Origin: Hippophae tibetana
Taxonomy: Eukaryota; Streptophyta; Magnoliopsida; Rosales; Elaeagnaceae
Length of the DNA: 64,000 nt
Direction of reading: 5' to 3'
Assembly: GCA_037013495.1 (NCBI GenBank)
Contig: CM072806.1
Coordinates: 19,699,001 to 19,763,000, forward strand
Shown one piece after another: positions 22,879 through 34,330 of this stretch; position 1 is the stretch's first letter, and every line of letters starts with the position of its first letter. A model generated the notes under the pieces. That model had not been told where the DNA came from, did no database searches, and saw only the letters and a list, made by a program, of their open reading frames with translations. The position numbers and the translations under genes were made by a program.

Positions 22879-25097
22879 TTCAAAAAAGGTTTTCCAACGA
22901 GACCAATAGTAATTATTAATGGGACATTTATAAAGAAAGAGAAGAGTATTTGCAACAAAAGAAGAAAAGAACTAGGTAGAATTTGTTATCCTAACTATAC
23001 TGTTGGTTTACAAATATATTGTGAAAACATCTTTATGTAAATGGTTATATTTCGAATGTTTCTTAAGCATTAAACCACCGTTTACTATAATAACAAACAC
23101 ATTACCATATTTGCAATATAATAACAATTTTCTTAATGATATAATGCATATTTACCAATTTCATTTGGATTGTGGAAGAAAAAAAACCACAAAGACCTCT
23201 AAGGAGTTCTTTTGGACATGTTTGGTATATAATGTACTAAAAAATTTAACTATATAATTTTTGTATAATCATGTGTTTTGTTGTAAATTGAGAACATATT
23301 GTATATAATAAAATTGTACAATTATGTAGAAATATAATACCAACCATGGCTGCGAGTCTAAATCGTACAAAGACTTTACTTAGTTTTTTGAAATTTTGAT
23401 TCTAAAATTATGTGTCTTAACGTTTTCTTTCATCTCAAACTGAAAATAATTTTTTTTAAATAAAAATATAAAAATAAATTAAATATTAGGTAAGGAACTA
23501 TATAAAATAAATTAAATACTAGTTTAAATATAAATTATTTTATTACAATATTTATTATTAATTTTATCCAATTATATTATATAAGTTGTTACCAAATACT
23601 AGACAATTATAACACAATTTAATACAGTTTAGTTTAATGTAATTATATTTAATCTATCCAATATGGTGCGCCAAATATACCTAAAAGACAAAAAATTCTT
23701 ATTGAAGAAAGGAAAAACTTGATGATAATGTCAGACATAAATTCAACAATAAAATCTACAAGGAGTGTAATATGTGGAAACAAGGCATATCATTGTTATT
23801 CTTACTACCACATGAAACAAAACTTTGTTCGTAATGTATTTCCACAACAAAGCATGAGATATTTACTTTAAACTAACAACTTATACATATAATGAAGATG
23901 AGTTCAACACAAATATGACTATGGCATCCAAAAGGTGATGAAATATCTAGCCAAAATAAAGTTGTCATTTTGGGCAAGAATCAAATGTACAATTCCAAGT
24001 ATAATATATGACTTCATAACATCAAACAATGCTAAACAGATAAATTTAGTGTTGAGATATGCTAGAGACACTCTTATAACACACTCATTGAGAGAAATAT
24101 AAGATATAATCCAATGTTGGTTTGCAACAAGGAGAACAACTGCATCGAACATGGAGACATTAACAAAATGGGGACAATATAAGATTGTACATAGAAAGAT
24201 CAAAATAGAATAAAGATAAGTAGTTGAGGTTAATAAAATTAGTCTCTAGTTAACTAATAATGTAAATTCTAGTGTTCTAATACCAATTGGCATAAAAGAA
24301 CATTACAGGAATAAGAACCCCGTGCAAGGTTTTGGCAACTATTATTTGAGTCGCAGATGTAATCTTGCAAGTCCATAGAAAACTCTAAGAATAAAAAGAG
24401 AACTATAATTTTAAGATTTAATCTCTTTTAGTTACTCGAGTAATACTATATATTATAAATTTAATACTTTTTTATGTTTTAATAAATTTTAATTAATAAT
24501 AATGAACTTATCTAATTAAGTGATTTTGTTACTTCACTCACCTTATATAAAATTACTCAAATATATTATAATTATAAATAAGTAATAATTTTTCTTTAAA
24601 TACAAGTACGTGAGTTCATACTTTTCAATAATATTGTACTATACTATTTAAAATATAAAGATTTTTCTCTCTCCCTATTAAAGCAAAAAAATTGTTACTT
24701 CATATGGTACTTTTTTGGATTGATAGGCTTATTTGGATGCACATGTGTTTTTCGAACTTTAAGATCATTTGTTAAGGGATATTTTTATATTTTGTTTGAG
24801 GCCTCATATGCTTTTGAAATAGAATTTATGTCATCATTCATGTGATGATATATGATGTCAACTTTGGATAGAGAAAACTTTGATCAGAGTCGAACTTAAT
24901 TTATGTTGTTACTCTTTTTCACACAAAATCATTTTCAATGCCATAGAGAGGGTACTCTACTTGTATTGAATGCTTAGAGAAAGTTGGTCGCATAGAGTTT
25001 AATTACTCCTTTATTTTAGAGAGGATAGTGTTGCAACAGATAGAAAACTTGGTGGTGGAATGATGATGAGCAGAACTGGCATCGCCGATCCTGCCAA

Positions 25098-26858
25098 TAC
25101 TTTGGTTTTATATTTATAAAACTCTCGTAAGTGCACGAATCATTTCGTAGAAAATGATAAGTATACTCCCAAGGTCGATCTAAGGAAGAAATGTATGTGA
25201 TTTTTAATTTATTATTCAAACTTTTAAAAACGAAATTAAATCCTAAACATCCTGTCACAATTTTGGGGTTTTGTGTTTTTAATCTATTGACATAAAAATA
25301 AACATAGATAGAGATTCAATAAACATTTATGCAAATTTTATCTGTTAAAATAGTGGAGTATTTATGAATATAATAACTAAGTTAATTATGCTTACTCATA
25401 TTATTTAGGTTATTAAAGATATAAATTGATATTTATTGATTCTCTCTTTTTTATATGAAGACCACCTTTGGTGGGGTTAGATATTCTTTGTTAACTAAAA
25501 AAATCAATTAACACCTATGGGTGGGGTTGATAACTAATTTGGTTAATTAAATTAATTCCTTTTTTTTAAGAGATTGAAAATGAACCATTTAAATGTCACA
25601 TTTGGTGGAATTAGACAGTTTAAACTTTATTCAAGGTGTCCAAATTAAACCTAAGAATTTAATTATCCGAGTACTAACTTTCAAGTTTTAAAACTACTAC
25701 TGAAAATATATTGTCAATACATTTTCAGATAATAATTCTTATAAAAAGATTTGAAATAGAGCTTCACTCTAACTACGGAGCGATTATACCAACAAATAAA
25801 AGAGCACTACTCTAAATTAGACCGGATAACTAAACCTTAAAATCTAATTTTCAGATTTAAATTTGTAATGAAAAATAATATATTTCTCTCTAACATTCTT
25901 AATATAAAATCTTGAATAAAAATAAAATCAATTCATTTTAGAGATTTTCACCTATTTAATATTTCGCAAGCATAACAACGTTATTATTATATCATGTTTA
26001 CAAACAACCAACAAAGTTAAATTTAATCACACACAAATTAAATATAACATGTAAGAATAAAGCATAAAAAATAACTGCAAAGAAAATAAAATCCTTACAG
26101 TATTTTGATGCTATTCTCGTTGCTGGAAAACCTCCAAACGGAATTTGCACTCCATTTATTGAATCGAAAAACAAATAAATTACAAAAACATAACTAGTTC
26201 TTCTCAAAAAGAGAAGAACTCTAAAATAAAAAAAAACTAAGGAAAAATTAAAAACTAAAAAAAACTAAGAAATGAGAGAAAGAAAGAGAAGAGAAGGTGT
26301 GAAGAGAATGTGGGTATTTCTAGGTGATGAAGGGAAGAAAAAGTGGATGAAAAAATGATTAAAAATAGAGAAAACGCAGAGTAGTAAATGATGACATCAT
26401 ACTGATGATGTCATGCTAGTGTGGGCGCGGCAGCACACGTAGATGGCGCAGATGGGCAGTGGCGCGCGCAGATGGGGCGTAGACTGGGTGCAGGCACACG
26501 CGGAATGGAGAGTTGGCGCGCGCATTGCTGGGCGCGGCTGGGGCAGATGCTAGGCACGCTGTGCGCGTTGGCCGGTTGCGTGCGCGATTTACTCATTTTT
26601 TGACATTTTTGACCCATTTTGTCTAATTTTTCCATATTTGTTGACTTTTTCTCATTTATTTTATGAATATATTTGTGATGTATTGCCTCCATTATTACTC
26701 TTTGAGTCTTTAAGTTACGTTTTTTTTATCAAAAATACCTGAAAAATAATAAAAATACTCGTGATTTTGAAAAGACAAATTTATATAAATATATATATTT
26801 TTAATCAATTAATGTGCATAAAATCATGGTAATTTTAGTATTTTTTGAGCACTTATCA
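25098..26858 (-). repeat. Ty3/gypsy LTR (TGATGAGTGC family), minus strand, copy A
   Basis: Its outer end on the minus strand is TGATAAGTGCTCAAAA (26858 leftward). It aligns over about 1.2-1.5 kb with 58310-59907 (same orientation) and with 32334-33572 (opposite orientation). Read on the minus strand the order is an AT-rich U3 end, a GC-rich block (26418-26590), a hairpin (26196-26220), AATAAA within TTCAATAAATGG (about 26163-26155), then a long AT-rich U5. Just inside its left end the minus strand reads TTGGCAGGATCGGCGATGCC (about 25097-25078), close to the TGGCGCCGTTGCCGGGGA primer site typical of Athila/Tat gypsy elements. This copy therefore looks like a 5' LTR. The left boundary is approximate. 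No coding interior is recognisable to its left. Confidence 0.7.
26418..26590 (-). other. GC-rich U3 block of gypsy LTR copy A
   Basis: A CpG-rich block of about 170 bp (GGGCGCGG, GGCGCGCGCAG) sits in an LTR that is otherwise strongly AT-rich. The equivalent place in the other copies also holds a GC-rich block, but with little alignable sequence. Confidence 0.8.
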
Positions 26859-28930
26859 AAAGACTTAGGTTTTTATTTATTCAAATGATAATAACAAATT
26901 TAATTATAGGTTATATTGGGAGTTGTTTTGTTATGTATTTAATAATATTTGTAGTTAAGAAATTAAATGAATAGAATGTTAGAGATGTACCGATCTAATT
27001 AGGATATTTAAGTGTACCTTGAATGTGTGAGCTGAAACATGTTTAGTTACTAATAGCCCATGGCATGTGCTTCGAGCGTTTCGAGGCAACTAAACACAAA
27101 ACTGATTTATATAATCACTTTATATAATTATAAATCCATGTTATATATAAAAACTGATTTATTTAGTTTTTTATAAAATTAATCACATATTTTTAAATAA
27201 TGACTATTGTTATCTTTAACCTCTTTCTTATTATATAATTTATTTTAAAATCTTATTTTTATGAATTAAGTAATAAATTTTGGTATTTAAAATACTAATT
27301 TTTTTAATAAATATTATTTAAAATATTAATTGTACATTCAATTTTTTAAATAATAATAATAATTTTATAATCTAATTAAAATAAAATTTAATAATAATTA
27401 TTTTTGATATTTTAATAAATTACACTTTATAACTAGTATATATTAAAAATGAAATAACAAAGAGCCTTATTAATCACAAACGCATTTGACTAACCAAAAT
27501 TTTACGTTAAGAGGGCTATTCATTTATTTAAAAAGTTGAGTCCTGAAATTCTTAAAGATTAAAAACTGAAAAAGATAATATTATGGCTAGTTAGATAAGA
27601 AAATAGTTAACAATGAATTTGGAATTAAAAACAAAAAAATAAAAATTAGTGTTAAAAATTTGGTAATGAATTTTTTTTGAGCAAATAAGTTAAAAATAGA
27701 ATTTGTTACAATTTTATGGGATTTTCATTAAAACAAATTAAGTTAATACAAAAAATTTGTTATAAAATATTTTACTCTTAAAATATGAGTTTAAAAATTA
27801 TATTGAAAGAACATCATATGTTAAACATAGATAAATTTTTATAAAATTATATTTATAATTAAATAGAAGGATACACCTATCCAATCTCATCAATGTATCC
27901 CTCATTGAGGTTGGGGATTTAGTGGAATGCCAATTGCCATTTGTAATTGAGGATTTAGTGGTATGCAAATTGCTATTTGTCATGCATATGAATATGAGAA
28001 ACATACGAGAATAAAGAGCGAAGAAGATGTAATTGTAAAGATATTTCTATTTGAATTAATTGTAATAGATCACTGCTATTTATGTACATCGCAGGTAACT
28101 TTACAAATCATAACAAGCTATTATTAACTTAGTAACAATCATATATAATTAGTTACACAATAAGTTATTAAGTAACTTTTAATTCCTAACATCACTCTCA
28201 AACATATGGGTATGGATATGAATAGTTACGGAAATAAATAGGAACATTTGTATTAATAACCATAATCATTTCGTATTAATTTTGAGTACATCTAGTTAAT
28301 AAACATCAGTTATAAATCAGTAGTAATTCTCCACGATTTAATCATTTTTTTATTTTTTTAACATTTATTCAAAAATATATTTAATTTTAAAAAAATTAAA
28401 TGTTAACTTAATTCTTACTTTACTATATTATTTAATATATTGATATTAATTTTCATTTTTAACTATTTAGTACATGTTTTTAAGTAAAATGAAAAAATAA
28501 TAAAATAAGAATAAATAAAATTTAGTTTAATCATATAAATTATTATGTGTCTTATTATTAAAATTATATTTTTCTATATAATTACATGTATATAAAATAA
28601 TAATATTAATACATGTCGATTTCGTTTAACCATAGTTTCAGTATTGCAATGACCGTCTTCATCTCACGTTTTATTGATATAGTTATTTTTGGGAAAGAAC
28701 CATTGAACTTTTACGGATAACCAAAATTTCAGTTATCTACGATTCAAATGCTCAGTTTGGATTTAAGAAAAACAAATATAGATTCCATTAAGGTCGTATT
28801 GGGTTCATAGAATAAAAAGATAATGTGAATATGAATAATAATATTATTTCAATTCAACGTGAATAATAGTACAATTTTGTTAACTTATATGTATATAACC
28901 TACATGTAGGTTAGTTATAATCTAACCTAT
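26859..28930. other. AT-rich DNA without recognised gene
   Basis: Very AT-rich, with a short imperfect repeat near 27900-27980 (GAGGTTGGGGATTTAGTGGAATGCCAATTGCCATTTGTAATT and its near copy, here cited only by position). No coding signal that I can support. Confidence 0.45.
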
Positions 28931-28939
28931 CACAAATTT

Positions 28940-29850
28940 TACTAGTTCTTATATTTGTTCCTACCTTAGTTTTTGAGGCTCTTAGTATTTATGAATAGCA
29001 TAAGGCTATGAAGTAGGAAATTAAAGCATTATTGAGAAATGATACTCGTGAATTAATTGAGTGTCCACAAGGTTGCAAGTCGATTGATTGTAAATGAGTG
29101 TTTTGAGTTAAATTGAAGACGAATAATAGCTTAGATAAATACAAAGTTATATTGGTTGCTAAAGGGTGTAATCAACGTGAAGGTATAAATTATTCTGAAC
29201 CTTTTGCTCCTATGGTAAAACCACAAACTATCGTAATTGTGTTTTCTTTAGCTCTTTCAAAAGGATGGCATATGAAGCAATGCGATGTTAATAATGCATT
29301 TTTGGATAAAGGTCTATAAGAAATTGTGGTTATGCAACAACCACCTAATTTTTGAAGTGTTGAGCAATCTAAATTTGTTTGTAAACTTAGAAAGGCATTA
29401 TATGATACAAAACAGGCTTCATAAGCCTGGTATCAAAAACTCAGTGCTAGTTTAGTTAATCTTGGCTTTGTTAACTAAAAATTAAATCTAGTATTATTTA
29501 TAAAAATCATGGCTATGACCTTACAATTATACTAATCTATATGGATGAAATTTTAATCACAGCAACACGTCCCTTAGTAAGCTTTTCTTTATGTTGAATG
29601 GAAAATTCGCTCTTAAGGTGCTCGAAGACTTGCATTATTTTTAGGAATTGAAATTTTCAAGATTAGTGATACATTAAATGTGTTAACAAAAATACATAAA
29701 ATATTTGCTACATAACCATGGTCTTGATACACTGAAGTCCTCAAATACTCCAATGCAAGCTAGGTCTATTTTGTCAAAATGAGATGAAGCTCATTTGGCC
29801 AATCCTTCTACCTATCGTAGTTTGGTTGGTTCTCTTCTTCAGTCGTTTCT
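28940..29850 (+). pseudogene. Ty1/copia reverse transcriptase remnant
   Basis: Plus-strand sequence from about 28940 to 29850 matches copia reverse transcriptase through the start of the RNase H connection. It includes KYKVILVAKGCNQREGINY (29148 onward), WHMKQCDVNNAFLDKGL (about 29269-29319), FVCKLRKALYDTKQAS (about 29376) and a LALFLGIEIFKISD-like step (about 29625). I found no LTRs or other pol domains that can be tied to it. It is an isolated, broken fragment with many interruptions. Confidence 0.8.
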
Positions 29851-29884
29851 TTGCATCAATGCTCTTTTCCATTTATGTATAATT

Positions 29885-30070
29885 CTTCTATAAATAGAGA
29901 AGAAATAAGAGAAAGAAAGACACGAAAAAAAGAAAGAAAATTTGAGAAATAAAAAGAAACAGAGAAGAAGAAGGAAGAGGAGTGAAGAAGAAGAAGAGAA
30001 GGAAAAGAAGAAGAAGGAAGAGAAGGAAAAGAGAAAAGAGAAAGGGAAAAGATAAAAAGGGTGTCGATAA
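29885..30070 (+). repeat. Purine-rich GAA/GAAAG tract
   Basis: About 170 bp of nearly pure purine on the plus strand (runs of GAAGAAGAAGG, AAGAGAAAAG). A TATA-like TCTATAAATAGAG stands just before it at about 29886-29898. It could be a leader of an old LTR or a simple-sequence tract. Confidence 0.6.
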
Positions 30071-30785
30071 AGGTAAAAAATATATTATTTATTTATTATC
30101 TTTTGGTTATATATATATATATATATCTAGAGTTAGGTTTTTTCGATAGAGTTCAGACACTTTAAATTTCGTAGAATAATAAATTTCTGTTGTTTTCAAA
30201 CACCTACGCTGAGCGAAAAAATTATCTTAAGGACACTATGTGATACATAGGCCTCGGTTATTATTATTATTATTATATTTATTTTTATATATTATTTAAA
30301 TTTTGTATTTATATATTATATATACTTCTAATTTTTTTAATAAAATAATTTCATTCTTAAATTGTTTGTTAAATTATTATTTATAACAATTAATTAATAA
30401 GAATATCATTTTAATCCAAATTCCCTCTCTCATATATTCTATACTACTATTATGTTTGTTTTGATCCGTATAATCTAAATAATAATAAATATCAAAGTAA
30501 AATTTATAAAATTATAAATGAAGTAAAATTATAATTTTTTTAATTTTTAAATGAGATAAAATGATAAAAATAATAGATAATTATATAAACATGCGAGAAA
30601 ATATAGCATTCTAATATATTTATGAGGAGTATGGGTGAATGAAGATTCCTACTATTATATGAATAATTTACATTCTATTATAGATTAATAGTTAAAACAA
30701 ATACTCTTACCTTAAATTAATCCTATTACCATTCTTATTAATGTTAACCAAACATGATCTAAAGGTTTAGTGATTGCATTGTTAC
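30071..30785. other. AT-rich DNA without recognised gene
   Basis: Contains short (AT)n (about 30110-30126) and (TTA)n (about 30259-30275) runs and otherwise nothing that I can name. Confidence 0.4.
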
Positions 30786-32824
30786 TTGATCTTCAAAAAG
30801 AGTAAAATGAACATCCAACGAGCATCAATAACCAAATCACGTATGAAATGAAAATAAATATCTACATGCTTTATTCTTGCATGCTTAAATGTATTTGCAA
30901 TAAAAATACTTAACACTCAAGCTTTTTGTAAAAAAATAGGTTTTATTAACTAATGCAACATGCAATTCTTTTAAAAGTGAGTTAATCAATATCACTTCAC
31001 AAGTTGCTATAGCAAGAGCTCTATATTCATCTTAATCACTAGACCTTGATATGATTTTCTGTTTGGAAGACATCTAAGAAATTAGATTGTCACTAAAGTA
31101 GATGTAATAGGATCAAGTACTTCGATGATAATCTCGTCCAATAGCCCAATTAGAGTTTGAGAAACCTATTAGCCCAAGCATATCATCTTTCTAATGGACA
31201 TTTGTTAGAGAGTGAAGAAACTAGCATAGCTTATTCAATGCAAAAGCTATTTCACATCATGTGAGAATATTAAAAAGCACCAACTGTATTTCTATAAATT
31301 GAGGGATGTTTCAAGGGTATACCAGAGAATAGGTTTTATATTCATTAGTGTTTTATAAGGATTTGATGAATCAAGGCCACCTTTACTTATCAACTAAGCA
31401 ATATACTCATGTTGACTTAGATGTAGGCTACTAGGAGTTCTCTTAACCTCAATGCCAATGAATAAATTGTCTTCTAATTCCTTTAGATATAGCTTATCAT
31501 TCAAAAGTTTAGTGAGAGTATCAATTAAGTCTTTTCACTCCATATGATGATAATATCATCAACATAGTTTAAGACAATGTTTGTGCAATCTCCTTTAAAA
31601 CTAAAAAATAGTAAGGTATATGCCTTTGAGTTTGTGAAACCTAAATAAATAAATCTTGAGCTTAGTTTTTGATACCAAGTTCTAAGATCCTATTTTAGAC
31701 CATATAGGATCTTTCTCAACTTACAAACCCAACAAGAATGATCTTTATCAACAAAACTCAAAGGTTGATGCATAGAAACAGTTCCTTGGAGCTCACCATT
31801 AAGGAAAACATTATTCACATCCAATTATTTCAAATCCCACCCTTGAACCAAAGCTAGAGAAAATGCCAACCTTATTAGAGGTTTAATAATGGGTGAGAAG
31901 ATCTCAGATTCTACTTAATGATACCTATTTGCTACTAGCATTCCTTTATACTCATCAAGCTCTACATTGCTTTCCAATTTTGTTCTAAACATCCATTTGT
32001 AACAAATGAAGTCACTCTTAGTAAGACAAGGTATTACCATTGTCTAATAGAGCTTGAAATTATATCTTCATAACCACTTCCAATTTAGTTATACCTTTGG
32101 CATTGACAGATGATGGTTCTGAGAGAACTTTTTTGGTGGATGTAACAAGAGCAAGGAATATATAAGGTTTTAAAGAATTGGTTTGAGATCTAGTGACCAT
32201 AGGGTGTGTATATGTAGGATTTTTAGAAGTTGACTCATGTCTAGGTTGAGAAGCAACATGTGAGGAACTAGACTATGAAGGCGAGAAATGAGTAGACAAA
32301 GGTTGAGTATCATCATATGAAAACTTTGACAACTGATGAGTGCTCAAAAAGCACTAAAATTACCATGATTTTATGCACATTAATTGATTAAAAATATATA
32401 TATTTATATATATTTTTCTTTTCGGAATCACGGGTATTTTTATTGTTTTTCAAGTATTTTCGCTTAAAAATGTAACTTAAAGACTCAAAGAGGAATACTG
32501 GAGGCAATACATCACAAATATATTCAAAAATAAATGAGGAAAAGTCAACAAATATGGAAAAATTGGACAAAATGGGTCAAAAATAAAAAAAATGTCAAAA
32601 ATGAGGAAATTGCGCTGCCCAACCGCGTTGGCCAACGCGCCCATTCGTGCCTAGCAACGCGTGCGCCAGCTCCCCCTTCCGCACATCCCTGCTCCATTTG
32701 TGCGTGTCGCTGCCCATCTGCGCACGCTACCTACCCGTTGACATCAGCTGACATCATCTTCACCTACTACACGTTTCCTCCATTTTTAATCATTTTTTCA
32801 CCCACTTTTTATTCCTTTCCTCAC

Positions 32825-32833
32825 CTATAAATA
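32825..32833 (+). promoter_or_regulatory. TATA-like box of gypsy LTR copy B
   Basis: CTATAAATA, about 140 bp before the hairpin and about 195 bp before AATAAA (33022-33027). This is the order expected for U3, R and poly(A) signal in an LTR. Confidence 0.6.
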
Positions 32834-32963
32834 CCCTCATTCTCTTCATAACTAAGCACACCTCAAAACACATCTTCTCTTCTATTTCTTTCTCTCATTT
32901 CTTAGTTTTTTAAGTTTTTATTAGTTTTTAGCTTTTTTTAGTTAGTTTCTCCTAGTTTTAGAG

Positions 32964-32984
32964 TTCTTCTCAAAAAGAGAAGAA
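32964..32984 (+). other. R-region hairpin of gypsy LTR copy B
   Basis: TTCTTCTC, loop AAAAA, then GAGAAGAA. The equivalent hairpins are at 26196-26220 (copy A) and 59160-59184 (copy D), with a 10-bp stem. In the LTR sense, copies A and D have the loop TTTTT while copy B has AAAAA. Confidence 0.85.
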
Positions 32985-34330
32985 TTAGTTATTTTTTTGT
33001 AATTTATTTGCTTTTCGATTCAATAAATAGGAGTGCAAATTTTGTTTGGAGGTTTTCCAACAATGGGAATAGCAACAAAATATTGTAAGGATTTTATTTT
33101 CTTTATAGTTATTTTTTTATGTTTTATTCTTACATGTTATATTTAATTTGTTTATGATTAAATTTAATTTTGCTCGCTGTTTGTAAACATGATATAATAA
33201 TAACATTGTTATGCTTGTGAAATATTAAATAAGTAAAAATCTCTAAAATGAATTGATTTTATTTTTTATTCAAGATTTTATTTTAAGAATGTTAGTGAGA
33301 AATATATTATTTTTCATTACAAACTTAAATTTAAAAATTAGATTTTAAGGTTTAGTTATCAGGTCTGATTTAGAGTAGTGCTCTTTTATTTGTTGGTACA
33401 ATCGCCCGGTAGTTAGAGTGAAGCTCTATTTCAAAAGTTTTTATAAGAATTATTATCTGAAAATATATTTACAACATGTTTTCAGTAGTGGTTTTAAAAC
33501 TTGAAAGTTAATACTCGGATAATTAAATTCTTAGGTATAATTTGGACACCTTGAATAAAGTTTAAATTGACAATATGTTTTCAGGTGCACGTAGATGAGG
33601 TGCAAGTGGGCGCAGGCACGCGCAGATGAAGCAGGGATGCGCGCGACGCGCGTGGAAGGGAGAGCTGGCGCTCGCATTGTTGGGCACGTCTAGGCAGCTG
33701 GGCGGTGCGATTTCCTCCTTTTTGATATTTTTGACCCATTTTGTCCAATTTTTTCATATTTGTTGACTTTTCCTCATTTATTTTTGAATATATTTGTGAT
33801 GTATTGCCTCCATTATTCCTCTTTGAGTCTTTAAGTTACGTTTTTAAGCGAAAATATCTAAAAAACAATAAAAATACCCGTGATTCCGAAAAGATAAATA
33901 TATATAAATATATGATAAAATCATGGTAATTTTAGTGCTTTGGAGCACTCATCAACAACATAGAAGATTGGACAATGGGATAAGGATAGGAAAACATTGT
34001 TTCAGTATATGTTTCAAGAATAATACCCAAGGAATTACTAAGAAAAGAAGAGATAGATAATGACTTCTTATGAGAAATAAAAAAAGGCTATATATGCTAT
34101 TCAATTTCAACATAACTCAGAGAATCTTTTTAGCTTTCAAGAAAGGGAAAGTAGGACTCATCAAATACTATATGACGACTAGTATAAAGCTTGTTTATTT
34201 CTTTATCAAGATAGATATATCCTGTACGTTGAGGAACGTATCCCAAAAAGAGACAAGTTATGGACCTTAATACGGATCAATGGGTATCACTAAAGATTCC
34301 ATGGTACGTTCTAAGTAGACAAATTAATCA

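Larger units (their letters stand above)
20780..24210 (+). pseudogene. Mutator-like (MULE/MuDR) transposase remnant
   Basis: Four separated plus-strand segments match MULE transposase in the correct order. Near 20805-20850 is VFNNKEELKLHVSIL (family: xFxNKEELKxAV, N-terminal DNA-binding part). Near 22890-22945 is GFPTRPIVIINGTFIK (family: CRPxIxIDGTxLK), where the first DDE Asp is replaced by Asn. Near 23725-23800 is LMIMSDINSTIKS followed by HCYSYYHMKQN (family: SDRxxSIxxAV...HxxCxxHLxxN), with Ser at the usual Cys position. At 23968-24200 is FWARIKCTIP, then YDFITSNNAKQINLVLRYAR, a stop at 24102-24104, and CWFATRRTTAS (family: YxIMTSNxAESxNxxLxxAR...WFxxRRxxA). A SWIM zinc finger was not seen. 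The 1.5-2 kb between the first two segments contains non-MULE sequence, perhaps a later insertion. The enzyme is dead. I could not locate terminal inverted repeats. Confidence 0.82.
32329..33959. mobile_element. Foldback derivative of the TGATGAGTGC gypsy LTR, with ACAAC target duplication
   Basis: The insertion proper is 32334-33954, flanked by ACAAC at 32329-32333 and 33955-33959. Its left end TGATGAGTGCTCAAAA and its right end GGAGCACTCATCA are inverted copies of the same LTR terminus. From the left, 32334 to about 33572 reads as the LTR in plus orientation: U3 with a GC-rich block (32611-32742), TATA-like CTATAAATA (32825-32833), hairpin (32964-32984), AATAAA (33022-33027) and AT-rich U5. 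From about 33583 to 33954 the U3 region is repeated in inverted orientation, including its own GC-rich block (33583-33712). The shared target duplication argues that both arms integrated as one unit. It has no coding sequence. Confidence 0.75.
30790..34330 (-). mobile_element. Ty1/copia pol remnant, minus strand, split by a gypsy-LTR insertion
   Basis: Read leftward on the minus strand, the parts are integrase C-terminal sequence at about 34270-34080 (with LGYVPQRTGYI), linker and early reverse transcriptase (32300-31700), the reverse transcriptase core with NYVDDIIII (about 31580), and RNase H (about 31200-30820, with HARIKHVDIYFHFIRD). This is the normal copia order. A 1.6 kb gypsy-LTR foldback (32334-33954, flanked by ACAAC) interrupts it. 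LTRs of its own were not recognised. Many breaks are present, so it is an old copy. Confidence 0.8.

Noticed and set aside
24270-24330. CTAATACCAATTGGCATAAAAG as a primer site plus LTR start of another minus-strand element
   Set aside because: It resembles the tRNA-iMet site in reverse, but I found no paired LTR or target duplication.
26411-26692. Overlapping open frames on both strands, Ala/Arg/Cys-rich
   Set aside because: They arise from the GC-rich U3 block of a gypsy LTR. The same happens at 59300-59730. No protein similarity and no conservation of frame between copies.
32534-32830. Open frame of 98 codons on the plus strand
   Set aside because: It spans the U3 and GC-rich block of the gypsy LTR foldback and has no recognisable domain.
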